64,000 nucleotides of DNA from Capnocytophaga gingivalis ATCC 33624. GTDB lineage: Bacteria; Bacteroidota; Bacteroidia; Flavobacteriales; Flavobacteriaceae. Shown here piece after piece: positions 18,784 to 27,671 of this stretch; within the stretch, counting starts at the first letter, position 1; each line of letters starts with the position of its first letter. The translations under genes were made by a program, and so were the position numbers. The notes below the pieces were generated by a model, which was not told where the DNA came from, searched no databases, and was given only the letters and a program-made list of their open reading frames with translations. Where the stretch lies: contig NZ_ACLQ01000018.1 of NCBI RefSeq assembly GCF_000174755.1, positions 62,001-126,000 on the forward strand. The letters are read 5' to 3'.

Positions 18784-19701
18784 ATGATAGATATCACCAC
18801 CTTAGACCTTCTTAAATATATGGGACAGCGACCCCCAATGTATATTGGGGAATATGATATTTTTTCCTTAAAAGCCTTTCTTGACGGCTTGGCATTTCAG
18901 CGTAAAAGCGAAGACGAGGGTTTGGTATTCCTACAACAGGTTTTCTATCCTTGGCTAAAGGAAAAATATGCCTTAGAAGAAGAACAATTATGGGCACAAC
19001 AGCTTTCTTTGCTATGTGATACTCAAGAAGAAGCGGTACATTTTTTCTTTACCTTGTTTGATGAATGCTACAAAGAGTATACCTCAGGTCATATAAAACC
19101 CCGCTCTCAATCACCATCTTCTAAAGTATCTTATAAGGAAATGACCACTATAGAACTGATGGAACTTATCAGGGAAAATCCCTCTGCCTATTTATCCAAA
19201 TATAGTCTTCGGTGCTTTAATGCATTTCTTGGAGGGTGGGATATTCACCAAGAGAGTGATGAAACTGATGAGGAATTACGAGATTTTGAACACTGGATAC
19301 AAAAGCGATATAGTATATTTGATTCCAGAGGAACGATAGGAATTCTTGAATTGGTAACAGAAACAGAAGGCGAGGCTTTGGACAAATTCTTTGAGTTGTG
19401 GGATATATTCCGAGGTAAAATAATGGATGCTCCCATAGAGCTAACTCCCAAGCAACTGGAAGTCAAACGGCGTTTTATACAAGAACTCCAAGAGGTATTC
19501 CGCAAGGGCTATGATCCGAAGGAAATAGGCCACTATACCCGATTGTTTTCCTATGACAATTGGAGGGAAGCAGTAGCATTGCGCGATATTGTTGCGGCAC
19601 TGTATTGGTTTTCTGAAGAAAAGGAAGAAACCTTTGTACAGCTTGTACAAAAATACCTTGGAATAGATATATACCAATCAATTACTTCAGAAAAGAAATA
19701 A
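18784..19701 (+). CDS. Unknown protein with two N-terminal repeats and a shared C-terminal domain
   Basis: 305 residues from the ATG at 18784; a TTG at 18778 in the same frame is a weaker start. Three parts: a unit with LLKYMGQRPPMYIGEYDIFSLKAFLDGL (about 8-35), a second diverged copy with LMELIRENPSAYLSKYSLRCFNAFLGGW (about 120-150), and a C-terminal domain shared with the preceding gene. The RPPMYIG motif followed by LKAFLDG is recurrent in small Bacteroidota immunity-type proteins, as far as I recall. No function assigned. Confidence 0.6.
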   Translation: MIDITTLDLLKYMGQRPPMYIGEYDIFSLKAFLDGLAFQRKSEDEGLVFLQQVFYPWLKEKYALEEEQLWAQQLSLLCDTQEEAVHFFFTLFDECYKEYTSGHIKPRSQSPSSKVSYKEMTTIELMELIRENPSAYLSKYSLRCFNAFLGGWDIHQESDETDEELRDFEHWIQKRYSIFDSRGTIGILELVTETEGEALDKFFELWDIFRGKIMDAPIELTPKQLEVKRRFIQELQEVFRKGYDPKEIGHYTRLFSYDNWREAVALRDIVAALYWFSEEKEETFVQLVQKYLGIDIYQSITSEKK

Positions 19702-19706
19702 AGTTG

Positions 19707-19714
19707 TATATTTG
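19707..19714 (+). promoter_or_regulatory. -7 promoter box for the SDR gene
   Basis: TATATTTG, 16 bases before the ATG at 19731. It ends the run of genes without separate promoter boxes. Confidence 0.6.
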
Positions 19715-19730
19715 CACAACTTTTAAAACA

Positions 19731-20411
19731 ATGAAGAACATTATCATCACAGGTACCAGCCGAGGAATAGGCTTTGAACTGGTACAACAGTTGGCATCGC
19801 AAGGGCATAACATCTTAGCTCTTTCTCGGCATACCGCTCCCATAGAAGCACTGAAGTTACCCAAAGTACGTTGTTTCTCTTTTGACATTACCTTAGCTAC
19901 GGATAGAGAAGCCGTAGCGCAGTTTGTAAAAGAGCAATGGCAAAAGGTAGATATCTTGATTCACAACGCAGGCAAACTTATCAACAAATCTTTTGAATCC
20001 CTTACAGAAACCGACTTTTTAGAAGTATATAAAGTGAATGTATTTGGGGTAGCACACCTCACACAACAACTACTGCCTTTTATGGAGAAAGGTTCACACG
20101 TGGTGAGTATTAGTAGTATGGGAGGGATACAAGGGAGCTTGAAGTTCGGTGGTTTGGCAGCATATAGCTCCTCCAAAGGTGCCTTGATTACCCTATCGGA
20201 GCTTTTAGCCGAAGAGTACAAAGAGCGTGGTATCGTTTTCAATACCTTAGCCTTAGGAGCCGTACAGACTGAGATGCTCACTGAAGCCTTTCCTGATTAT
20301 AAAGCTAATACCTCCCCACAGCAAATGGCAAGCTACATCTCCAATTTTGCTTTGAATGGGGGTGAAGTATTCAACGGAAAAGTATTACAAGTAGCCAATA
20401 CAACGCCTTAG
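19731..20411 (+). CDS. Short-chain dehydrogenase/reductase
   Basis: 226 residues from the ATG at 19731; the longer frame from 19704 would cross the promoter box. Classical SDR features: the cofactor loop TGTSRGIGFEL near the N-terminus, NAG (residues about 82-84), the active-site Ser (SISSMGG) and YSSSKGA with Tyr and Lys of the YxxxK motif. Lys/Arg residues after the glycine loop suggest NADP(H) preference, which is inference. Substrate unknown. It stands alone between the immunity-type genes and the YciI gene. Confidence 0.85.
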   Translation: MKNIIITGTSRGIGFELVQQLASQGHNILALSRHTAPIEALKLPKVRCFSFDITLATDREAVAQFVKEQWQKVDILIHNAGKLINKSFESLTETDFLEVYKVNVFGVAHLTQQLLPFMEKGSHVVSISSMGGIQGSLKFGGLAAYSSSKGALITLSELLAEEYKERGIVFNTLALGAVQTEMLTEAFPDYKANTSPQQMASYISNFALNGGEVFNGKVLQVANTTP

Positions 20412-20414
20412 GGA

Positions 20415-20508
20415 GTGAAGAATGAAGCCAGCGAGTGTCCACAGCTGGGTATGTGGTGAAAAGTGAAGAATGTAGCCAGCGAGTGCCCACAGCTGCGTAT
20501 GTGGTGAA
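20415..20508. repeat. Two direct 46-bp repeats with internal palindrome
   Basis: Two nearly identical units (20415-20460 and 20463-20508) begin GTGAAGAATG, share CCAGCGAGTG and end CACAGCTG.GTATGTGGTGAA. Each holds CCACAGCTG...ATGTGG, which can form a small hairpin. Not coding in any convincing frame. Confidence 0.7.
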
Positions 20509-20541
20509 GAATGAAGAACTAACGACTAAGAACTAAAGATT

Positions 20542-20829
20542 ATGTATGTCATTATTTTAACGTATCAAAAAGACCTTTCAGAGGTTGAAAAACACTTAGA
20601 AGCCCATCGTGCTTATTTAGATAGGTATTATACTTCAGGGCATTTTATTGCTTCAGGAGCACAAGTGCCTCGCAAGGGTGGGGTAATTTTGTGTAAAGCT
20701 GGCAGTAAGGAAGAAATACTGGACATCATTGCTCAAGATCCTTTTCACGAGCATCGAATAGCTGCCTATCAAATTATTCAATTTACCCCTACCAAATTCT
20801 CTGAAGCATTTGGGAAGGTACTTTCTTAA
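20542..20829 (+). CDS. YciI-like (YCII-related) protein
   Basis: 95 residues, a single ferredoxin-like YCII domain: MYVIILTYQKDLSEVEKHLEAH, then RYYTSGHFIASGAQVPRKGGVIL and a DPFHEHRIAAYQII segment. YciI proteins form dimers with a conserved His-Asp pair at a putative active site; here His22 and the DPF aspartate are candidates. Enzymatic role unknown. Twelve bases separate it from the next gene. Confidence 0.85.
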   Translation: MYVIILTYQKDLSEVEKHLEAHRAYLDRYYTSGHFIASGAQVPRKGGVILCKAGSKEEILDIIAQDPFHEHRIAAYQIIQFTPTKFSEAFGKVLS

Positions 20830-20840
20830 GACTATAACAA

Positions 20841-21422
20841 ATGGACTTACAACAGCTAATTAAAAATTTCCCGTGGCGAAGATTTGGTACTCCTTACGAA
20901 ACCAATGCCAATATAGTAAAGCAAAGTATAGTAAAAATACTTGATGGAGTAGCCACTGAAAAAGACTATCAAAACCTTATCTATAGTTTTGAATCACAAG
21001 CGTGGCTGATAAAGCTCTCTCCTTGGGGAATGAGATTTTATCTCGCTTTGTTAGAAGAGGATAAAGCGGACAAAGCAATACTATTACGTGATATGCTCAC
21101 ACTTTTTGAGGCTGCAAATTATAGCTCTCAGTCTCCACAAGCTAAAGATTTTAAAGCTACTAAAGGAAAAGTTGCCAAATATGAAGCCTACAAAGAAAAA
21201 CTATTCAATGATGCTTATGATGGCACTATGGATGAAGAGTTTTTAAAACTTATCAAATCCTTAGACCGACACTATTACCACGTGGCTATTATGGAATTAT
21301 TAGAAGCAAATATCCCTTTGCTTCAGCGTTTCACTACTTCCGAAGATAAGACAATAGCCCAGAGAGCCACCTCTCTGATAGAAGCAATTAAGCATCCTAA
21401 AATATATCCTATTAATCAGTGA
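20841..21422 (+). CDS. Unknown helical cytosolic protein
   Basis: 193 residues, not recognised. Mostly helical; contains YETNANIVKQSIVKILDGVATEKDY and SFESQAWLIKLSPWGMRFYLALL. The DYQNLIYSFESQ segment and repeated helices recall HEAT-like immunity proteins, but this is a weak impression. It is the last gene of the accessory array before dgt. Confidence 0.55.
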   Translation: MDLQQLIKNFPWRRFGTPYETNANIVKQSIVKILDGVATEKDYQNLIYSFESQAWLIKLSPWGMRFYLALLEEDKADKAILLRDMLTLFEAANYSSQSPQAKDFKATKGKVAKYEAYKEKLFNDAYDGTMDEEFLKLIKSLDRHYYHVAIMELLEANIPLLQRFTTSEDKTIAQRATSLIEAIKHPKIYPINQ

Positions 21423-21462
21423 ACAGTGAACAGTGAGCAGTGAACAGTAAGCTGCAAACAGT
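21418..21462. repeat. Tandem CAGTGAACAGTGA repeat
   Basis: The motif (A/G)CAGTGA repeats four times with small changes, overlapping the stop codon of the preceding gene. A related GTCAGTGATCAG repeat is at 46601. Confidence 0.65.
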
Positions 21463-21503
21463 TATTACAATTCAAAATTAAAAACTCAAAATTAAAAACT
21501 CAA

Positions 21504-22859
21504 ATGATGGACTGGCAACATCTACTTTCCTTGCGTAAACAAGGAGATACTAAAACCCGCTCACGAGAGCAAGAAGATCCTACACGACTAAGCTATGATG
21601 TGGATTACGACCGCATTGTCTTCTCTGGAGCTTTCCGTAGTCTACAGGACAAGACTCAGGTGATTCCCCTCTCTGGTTCTGGATTTGTACATACACGCTT
21701 GACCCATAGTATGGAAGTCTCCGTTGTGGGGCGCTCTTTAGGGCGTGCCATAGGAGCAAAGGTACTCCAGAAGTATCCTCACTTACAAGAGTTGGGCTAT
21801 CAAATGAATGATTTTGGTACCATTGTTGCCTCGGCAGCTTTAGCGCACGATATAGGGAATCCTCCCTTTGGACATAGTGGCGAAAAAGCTATAGGAGATT
21901 TCTTTCGCTATCATGAGGGGAGTGTACTTAAGGGACAGATTTCCGATCGTGAATATGCTGACCTATGTAGTTTCGAGGGCAATGCCAATGGTTTTAAGAT
22001 ACTTACTGAAAGCAGAGCTGGGGTACAGGGGGGCTTGCGCCTTACTTATGCTACTTTGGGGACTTTTATCAAATATCCTAAGGAATCCTTACCTATAAAA
22101 CCCTCAGGAGCCGTTTATGACAAGAAGTATAATATCTTCCAATCGGATAAGGCTTTTTTCCACGAAGTTGCCCAAGAACTTTCCCTCAGGGCAATAGGGG
22201 ACGGAGATCAAGCACGCTATGTACGTCATCCTTTGGCCTTCTTGGTCGAGGCAGCCGATGATATCTGTTATACTCTTATCGATTTCGAGGATGGTATCAA
22301 TTTAGGTTGGATTCCCGAGGAACATGCCTTGGAGTATCTCATTCAGCTGATACGTGGCAGCAAGATTAAGCCAGAAAATATTACCGAAAAATACTATCAG
22401 CTCTCTCATAAGCAGGATAGAATCGCTTATCTCAGGGCGCTCTCTATAGGAACCCTTATAGGAGAAACGGTGGCACTCTTTGAGGAAAATGAGGAAAGCC
22501 TCCTTAGGGGTGATTTTACTACTTCTCTTTTGGAAAAGAGTAAGTATAAGCACCAGATTAAGGATATCATTGACCTGAGTGTAAGCAATATCTATCAGTC
22601 CCCTCAAGTCGTAGAGAAAGAGCTGGCAGGGTATGCGATTCTTCAACATTTGCTAAGGGTCTACTTTACAGCGGTCTATCACAAGTGGCATGGAACGACC
22701 TCTTCTTATGACCATATTATTCTTAAGACGGTTCCTACTCGCTATCTCTTAGAAGAAGAGAAACTCTATGAGCAGATATTGGCCATTACTTGCTATGTAG
22801 CCAGTCTTACAGATACACAAACAACCAAGCTACATTCTAAGCTTAATGGAATCCTTTAA
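21504..22859 (+). CDS. dgt: dGTP triphosphohydrolase
   Basis: 451 residues; ATGs at 21504 and 21507 are both possible. It cleaves dNTPs to nucleoside and triphosphate and belongs to the HD superfamily. Metal and catalytic residues are visible: HTRLTHSMEV (first His) and AAALAHDIGNPPFGHSGE (His-Asp pair). The start YDVDYDRIVFSGAFRSLQDKTQV is typical of the dGTPase type. In Bacteroidota this gene is commonly in the same conserved neighbourhood as fmt. Function well supported; nucleotide specificity not determinable. Confidence 0.92.
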   Translation: MMDWQHLLSLRKQGDTKTRSREQEDPTRLSYDVDYDRIVFSGAFRSLQDKTQVIPLSGSGFVHTRLTHSMEVSVVGRSLGRAIGAKVLQKYPHLQELGYQMNDFGTIVASAALAHDIGNPPFGHSGEKAIGDFFRYHEGSVLKGQISDREYADLCSFEGNANGFKILTESRAGVQGGLRLTYATLGTFIKYPKESLPIKPSGAVYDKKYNIFQSDKAFFHEVAQELSLRAIGDGDQARYVRHPLAFLVEAADDICYTLIDFEDGINLGWIPEEHALEYLIQLIRGSKIKPENITEKYYQLSHKQDRIAYLRALSIGTLIGETVALFEENEESLLRGDFTTSLLEKSKYKHQIKDIIDLSVSNIYQSPQVVEKELAGYAILQHLLRVYFTAVYHKWHGTTSSYDHIILKTVPTRYLLEEEKLYEQILAITCYVASLTDTQTTKLHSKLNGIL

Positions 22860-22901
22860 TGATGAATACCAATAATCATTAACACTAACAACTAATTTCA
22901 G

Positions 22902-23849
22902 ATGAAAGATTTACGTATTATATTTATGGGGACTCCTGATTTTGCAACAGGGGTACTCCAAAGAATGGTAGAGGAAGGGTTACAAGTAGTAGCCGTAGTA
23001 ACAGTAGCCGATAAGCCCGCGGGGCGTGGGCAGAAGTTGCAAGAATCCTCTGTCAAGAAGTATGCACTCTCTCAGCAGATTCCGGTTTTGCAGCCTATTT
23101 CCCTCAGGGATGAGGCTTTTTTGGCAACACTTAAGGAGTTTCAGGCCGATGTACAAGTGGTAGTGGCTTTTCGTATGCTTCCTAAGGTTGTCTGGCAGAT
23201 GCCTTCCAAAGGTACTTTTAACCTACATGCTTCTTTGCTTCCAGACTATCGAGGGGCAGCTCCTATTAATTGGGCAATTATCAATGGAGAAACCACTACA
23301 GGAGTGACTACTTTTCTCATTGATGACCAGATAGATACTGGGGCTATCCTCCTGAAGAAGGAAGTGACTATTGCTCCTCGTGAGACCGCAGGAACACTCC
23401 ATGATAAGCTCATGACAGTAGGTGCCGATCTGGTGGTGCAGACCTTGGCTCTCATCGCCTCAGGGCAGGCCGTAGCCAAGCCTCAACCTAAGGAGGTGAT
23501 GCCTAAGGAAGCCCCCAAGATACACAAAGAAACCTCTCGTATTCCTTGGGAAAAATCCCTCTGCGAGATAGATCGTTTTGTACGTGGCATGGCTCCCTAT
23601 CCTACAGCATGGGCATGGCTCCATCATCAGGGAGAGGAATATGCGATAAAGATCTATGAAGCTACTCCTGTAGACGAGCCCCATACTCTTAAGATAGGAA
23701 GTATTCGCTTGCAGCATAAAAAAATAGAAGTAGCTGTCCGAGGAGGGTTTTTACAGATTGAAATATTGCAGTTCCCGTCCAAAAAAAGAATGACTGCTCA
23801 GGAGTTTTTGAACGGATTTCACTTCACAGAGGGGGATTTTTTTGCTTAG
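22902..23849 (+). CDS. fmt: Methionyl-tRNA formyltransferase
   Basis: 315 residues. Formylates initiator Met-tRNA. N-terminal formyltransferase domain with GTPDFATGVL (about 9-18), the folate-binding/catalytic motif NLHASLLPDYRGAAPINWAI and TTFLIDDQIDTGAI. The C-terminal oligonucleotide-binding domain (about 205-310) is complete and ends GFHFTEGDFF. Length matches the family. Upstream there is only a short AT-rich gap from dgt. Confidence 0.95.
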   Translation: MKDLRIIFMGTPDFATGVLQRMVEEGLQVVAVVTVADKPAGRGQKLQESSVKKYALSQQIPVLQPISLRDEAFLATLKEFQADVQVVVAFRMLPKVVWQMPSKGTFNLHASLLPDYRGAAPINWAIINGETTTGVTTFLIDDQIDTGAILLKKEVTIAPRETAGTLHDKLMTVGADLVVQTLALIASGQAVAKPQPKEVMPKEAPKIHKETSRIPWEKSLCEIDRFVRGMAPYPTAWAWLHHQGEEYAIKIYEATPVDEPHTLKIGSIRLQHKKIEVAVRGGFLQIEILQFPSKKRMTAQEFLNGFHFTEGDFFA

Positions 23850-23961
23850 ATATGTATGCTTTTAATTCATAAAAACATATAATAAAAACAAATAAAAAGA
23901 TAAAGTTGCTCATTTTCAAATATTTTTCTTGTTGAAGTGATTGTTTTCTCAATAAAAATAT

Positions 23962-23969
23962 TACTTTTG
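23962..23969 (+). promoter_or_regulatory. -7 promoter box for the HU gene
   Basis: TACTTTTG 32 bases before the HU start; a TTG at 23941-23943 is a candidate -33 element with an 18-base gap. Confidence 0.65.
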
Positions 23970-24001
23970 TACTGTATTTAACGATTTAAGTATTTAATTT
24001 T

Positions 24002-24274
24002 ATGAACAAGACAGAACTCATCGACGCTATTGCACAAGAGGCTGGACTTTCAAAAGCCGATGCAAAAAAGGCCTTAGAAGCTTTTTTAGCAACCGTAGAA
24101 AAAACCTTAAAAAAGGGAGATAAAATCTCTTTGGTAGGATTTGGTTCTTGGTCAGTAACTGAAAAAGCTGCCCGTGAAGGAAGAAATCCTCAGACAGGTA
24201 AAACTATCAAAATACCTGCTAAAAAAGTAGTGAAGTTCAAAGCTGGAACTGAACTATCTAATGCAGTAAACTAA
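24002..24274 (+). CDS. HU family DNA-binding protein
   Basis: 90 residues, full length. Nucleoid protein that bends DNA as a dimer. MNKTELIDAIAQEAGLSKADAKKAL is the helix-turn-helix dimer arm, KISLVGFGSWSV the saddle strand, and GRNPQTGKTIKIPA the DNA-binding arm with its tip proline. It has its own promoter and a strong terminator, fitting a highly expressed single-gene unit. Confidence 0.95.
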   Translation: MNKTELIDAIAQEAGLSKADAKKALEAFLATVEKTLKKGDKISLVGFGSWSVTEKAAREGRNPQTGKTIKIPAKKVVKFKAGTELSNAVN

Positions 24275-24294
24275 TTTTAAATAGTTTGAAGAAC

Positions 24295-24324
24295 AAAAGC
24301 TATCCTACAAGGGTAGCTTTTTTT
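24295..24324 (+). terminator. Rho-independent terminator after HU
   Basis: AAAAGCTATCC pairs with GGGTAGCTTTT (one G-U) around a CTACAA-type loop, followed by T-rich sequence. Confidence 0.85.
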
Positions 24325-24382
24325 AGGGGGTATAGTAAGGAAAAAAAATGATTTTTTTCTTGAAAACTTCCAAAAAAAATAG

Positions 24383-24390
24383 TAACTTTG
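24383..24390 (+). promoter_or_regulatory. -7 promoter box for the batA-batB unit
   Basis: TAACTTTG, 36 bases before the ATG at 24427. Confidence 0.55.
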
Positions 24391-24426
24391 AACCTTGAAA
24401 ACACAGATGTTTTCCATAAAATAGAA

Positions 24427-25425
24427 ATGAAAGATATAACCTTTGTGAATCCTGAATTTTTTTGGCTTTTTCTACTTTTTCCTCTTCTTGTGGGGTGGCT
24501 GTGGATTGGGCGAAAAAAAGAAATTCCTTCTGTACTTTTCTCCTCTTTGCAGGGAGTAAGGTCTGTTTCTACATGGCGTACACGGCTAAGACCTATATTG
24601 TATATCCTTCGAGGGTTGTCCTTGGTTTGCTTGATAATTGCCTTGGCACGCCCTCGCTCTTCTTCAGAAATTACCAAGACAAAAACCACTGAGGGGATTG
24701 ATATAATCCTCTCAATAGATATGTCCTCCAGTATGCTTGCCAAAGACCTCAAACCCAACAGAATAGAAGCGCTTAAGAGAGTCGCTGCTCAGTTTATCCA
24801 GCAGCGTGCTTCTGATCGTATAGGGATTGTTGTCTATTCGGGAGAAAGCTATACAAAAGTACCTGCTACGACTGATAAATCTATTGTACTACAAGCTCTT
24901 AAGGAGATTAGGCAAGGAGAAATAGAGGATGGTACAGCCATAGGAATGGGCTTGGGTACGGCCATCAATAGGCTTAAGGATAGCAAGACCAAAAGTAAGG
25001 TGATTATCCTAATGACCGATGGGGTTAATAATACGGGGGTGATAGACCCGCTTAGTGCTGCTGAATTGGCCAAAGAATATGGAATCCGTGTCTATACTAT
25101 AGGAATAGGGACCAATGGAAAAGCACTCTCTCCTGTAGCTTATAATCCTGATGGCTCCTTTCAGTATGATATGGTACCAGTGGAGATAGATGAAAAATTA
25201 TTAGCTGAAATATCAAAAATTACCGGAGGAAAGTACTTCAGGGCTACCGATAATAACAAGTTAGCACAGATCTACACCGAGATTGATAAGTTAGAAAAAT
25301 CTAAAATAGAAGAACTAAAATACTACCAACATCAAGAAAACTTTCGCCTATGGGCTATCTTAGCCTTGGTTTTTCTTGTAGGCGAATTTGGATTAAGACA
25401 TACTATTTTTAGAAGTTTTGTATGA
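24427..25425 (+). CDS. batA: BatA: vWA-domain inner-membrane protein
   Basis: 332 residues from the ATG at 24427; a TTG-started extension to 24388 overlaps the promoter. Two N-terminal membrane segments (about 15-30 and 57-75) follow the aerotolerance protein pattern, then a vWA domain with the MIDAS motif DMSSSM (about 99-104), a conserved threonine region and MTDGVNN. A C-terminal membrane helix is at about 307-325. The final four bases overlap the next start (ATGA). Bat proteins protect against oxidative or envelope stress by an unknown mechanism. Confidence 0.88.
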   Translation: MKDITFVNPEFFWLFLLFPLLVGWLWIGRKKEIPSVLFSSLQGVRSVSTWRTRLRPILYILRGLSLVCLIIALARPRSSSEITKTKTTEGIDIILSIDMSSSMLAKDLKPNRIEALKRVAAQFIQQRASDRIGIVVYSGESYTKVPATTDKSIVLQALKEIRQGEIEDGTAIGMGLGTAINRLKDSKTKSKVIILMTDGVNNTGVIDPLSAAELAKEYGIRVYTIGIGTNGKALSPVAYNPDGSFQYDMVPVEIDEKLLAEISKITGGKYFRATDNNKLAQIYTEIDKLEKSKIEELKYYQHQENFRLWAILALVFLVGEFGLRHTIFRSFV

Positions 25426-26483
25426 TACACATAGAAGAAAAGATATATTTTTACTTATTATTACTACTTCCCTTGATTGTGTTACTCTATTTTGGAGTAC
25501 AGTTTTGGAAAGCAAAAGCCAGTAAGCACTTTGCTCAGAAAGCTACTTTCTCCCGCTTGGTGCCTCAGCGCTCTTTTTTTAAGCCATGGGTGAAGTTGGT
25601 TTTCTTTGCTTTGGTTTTTGTCTTCATTGTCATAGCCCTTGCCAATCCCAAGGTAGGGACTAAGTTGGAGACAGTCAAAAGGGAAGGGGTCGATATTGTC
25701 TTTGCTATTGATGTTTCCAAGAGTATGCTTGCCGAAGATGTCAAGCCCAATCGTATCGAAAAGGCAAAGCATATCATCTCCCAGCTTATAGAGGTACTCC
25801 ATGGCGATAGAGTGGCTTTCATTCCTTATGCAGCACAGGCTTATCCACAGTTGCCACTGACCTCAGATTATTCCTCAGCCAAGATATTTCTGGAGGGTAT
25901 CAATACCAATATGCTTTCCTCCCAAGGAACAGCTATAGGAGAGGCTATCCAGATGGCTATCAATTACTTTGAAGAGAGTTCTCAGACCTCCAAGATACTT
26001 ATCATTCTCTCCGATGGAGAGGATCACCAGCAGGGGGTGGATACGGTTATACAGGAGGCTAAGGATAAGGGAATACGCCTTTTTACTATAGGATTGGGAA
26101 CAGCTCAAGGAGCTACAATTCCTGTGAGTGAGAATGGGCAGATAGTGGCTAAAAGAGATAACAATGGACAGGTGGTTATCACCAAGCTGAACCAAGCTCT
26201 CTTGGAGGAAATAGCACAAGAAGGAGGAGGAAAATATTTCAATGGAGCCAATACCAAGGAGGTTTTGGATGCCTTACAAAAAGCATTGGATACCATAGAG
26301 AAAAATGAATACGAATCTCAGGTGTTTTCCGATTATAAGGATCAGTTCCAGTGGTTTTTAGCTATTGCCTTTGCTCTTTTGGCGATAGATATATTTATCT
26401 CATATAAGAAAACTTCTTGGGTACGCCGATTGAACCTTTTTGGGGAGCGAGAAAAGGTAGAAGTGAGAAGAAGTGAAAAATGA
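25422..26483 (+). CDS. batB: BatB: vWA-domain inner-membrane protein
   Basis: 353 residues, paralogous to BatA. N-terminal helices at about 8-28 and 57-75, vWA domain with DVSKSM MIDAS, then LSDGEDHQQG and QEGGGKYFNGAN, and a C-terminal helix at about 305-325. It overlaps batA by 4 bases, so translation is probably coupled. The TPR gene batC and batD/batE, which usually follow in Bacteroidota, are absent: the next gene is a membrane fusion protein. The gap after batB (111 bases) has only short direct repeats (ACTCAAAATTCAAAACTCAAAAC). Confidence 0.88.
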   Translation: MIHIEEKIYFYLLLLLPLIVLLYFGVQFWKAKASKHFAQKATFSRLVPQRSFFKPWVKLVFFALVFVFIVIALANPKVGTKLETVKREGVDIVFAIDVSKSMLAEDVKPNRIEKAKHIISQLIEVLHGDRVAFIPYAAQAYPQLPLTSDYSSAKIFLEGINTNMLSSQGTAIGEAIQMAINYFEESSQTSKILIILSDGEDHQQGVDTVIQEAKDKGIRLFTIGLGTAQGATIPVSENGQIVAKRDNNGQVVITKLNQALLEEIAQEGGGKYFNGANTKEVLDALQKALDTIEKNEYESQVFSDYKDQFQWFLAIAFALLAIDIFISYKKTSWVRRLNLFGEREKVEVRRSEK

Positions 26484-26594
26484 TAAGTTTCCTCTTTAGG
26501 GGAAGGGGAGAAGGGGACAAATATAATTCTTACTTCAATCCTTAAAAACATAAAACTCAAAATTCAAAACTCAAAACTTATAAAAAATCTTTTT

Positions 26595-27671
26595 ATGAAA
26601 CGAAAAAAAATTCTTTTTATCTTAGCCCTATTGGTATTGGGGATATTGGCTTATTTCTGGTTTAGCCAGTCTGCCCCTAAGGAAACTACTTCTACCACAA
26701 GTATTGAAAATAGGGATATCAAAGAGGAGATATACATCCCAGGCAATGTATATCCCGTGAAAGAAATCGAGCTAAAATCCCAACTCTCAGGGGTATTGGA
26801 TAAAATCTTTGTCAAGATAGGAGATGTGGTACAAGAGGGATCTCCTGTGGCTTCTATCAGTCTGGTACCAAGTACCTTGGAACTTGAGCGTTTGGAGAAC
26901 AATGTCAAGATGGCACAGATCAATTATGATGCTGCCAAGCTCTCTTACGAGCGTTCACAGAAACTTTTTCAGGCACAGACAATCTCTCAAGCAGCTATGG
27001 AAAGTGCTCAGAGGGAATATGGTACCGCTAGGGAACAGCTTTTATCCGCTCAGAATCAGTTGGCTATCCAAAAAACGGGCAAGGTAGTGGGCAAGAAGGA
27101 GACTTCGAACATCGTCAAGTCCAGTATCTCAGGTACAGTGATAGATCTTCCTTTGGAAGAAGGGGCTTCTGTCATAGAACGAAATACACTGAACTCTGGT
27201 ATTACAGTGGCTATCTTGGCCAAAATGGGGCAATTTATCTTCCGTACCCAATTGGCCGAACAATATTTGGAGAATATACACTTAGGAGATAGCATATCTT
27301 TAGCCTTCAATGCTTATAAGGATCTTAATACCAAGGCAAAAATTACTAAAATATCTTCTAAGGGTACTTTAGAAAATGGAATTATGAAGTATACCCTTGA
27401 GGCTGAATTTCCTGTAAACTCACAGATGCCAGTGATTCGCTCTGGATACTCAGCTACTGCGGAAATTGTGCTCAGTAGTAAGAAAAATGTACCTAGCATT
27501 GAGGAAAAATACATTACTTATAGAAATGATTCTACTTATGTGTGGGTAAAAAAGGGTGAAAAGATAGAGAAAAAGTATATCGAATTGGGTATCTCTGATG
27601 GTAAATATACAGAAATAACTCAAGGGCTTACCAAGGATGATAAAATTGTACAAAATGATTCAGCTAACTGA
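26595..27671 (+). CDS. Periplasmic adaptor (membrane fusion protein) of an ABC efflux system
   Basis: 358 residues. An N-terminal signal/anchor (about 1-25) is followed by a biotinyl-lipoyl half (IPGNVYPVKEIELKSQLSG), a coiled-coil hairpin (LERLENNVKMAQINYDAAKLSYE...AQREYGTAREQLLSAQNQLA, about 95-150), the second lipoyl half (KSSISGTVIDLPLEEG) and beta barrel. This is the HlyD/MacA pattern. The last 17 bases overlap the ABC ATPase gene, confirming that the two work together. Which permease and outer membrane channel they serve is not visible here. Confidence 0.85.
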   Translation: MKRKKILFILALLVLGILAYFWFSQSAPKETTSTTSIENRDIKEEIYIPGNVYPVKEIELKSQLSGVLDKIFVKIGDVVQEGSPVASISLVPSTLELERLENNVKMAQINYDAAKLSYERSQKLFQAQTISQAAMESAQREYGTAREQLLSAQNQLAIQKTGKVVGKKETSNIVKSSISGTVIDLPLEEGASVIERNTLNSGITVAILAKMGQFIFRTQLAEQYLENIHLGDSISLAFNAYKDLNTKAKITKISSKGTLENGIMKYTLEAEFPVNSQMPVIRSGYSATAEIVLSSKKNVPSIEEKYITYRNDSTYVWVKKGEKIEKKYIELGISDGKYTEITQGLTKDDKIVQNDSAN

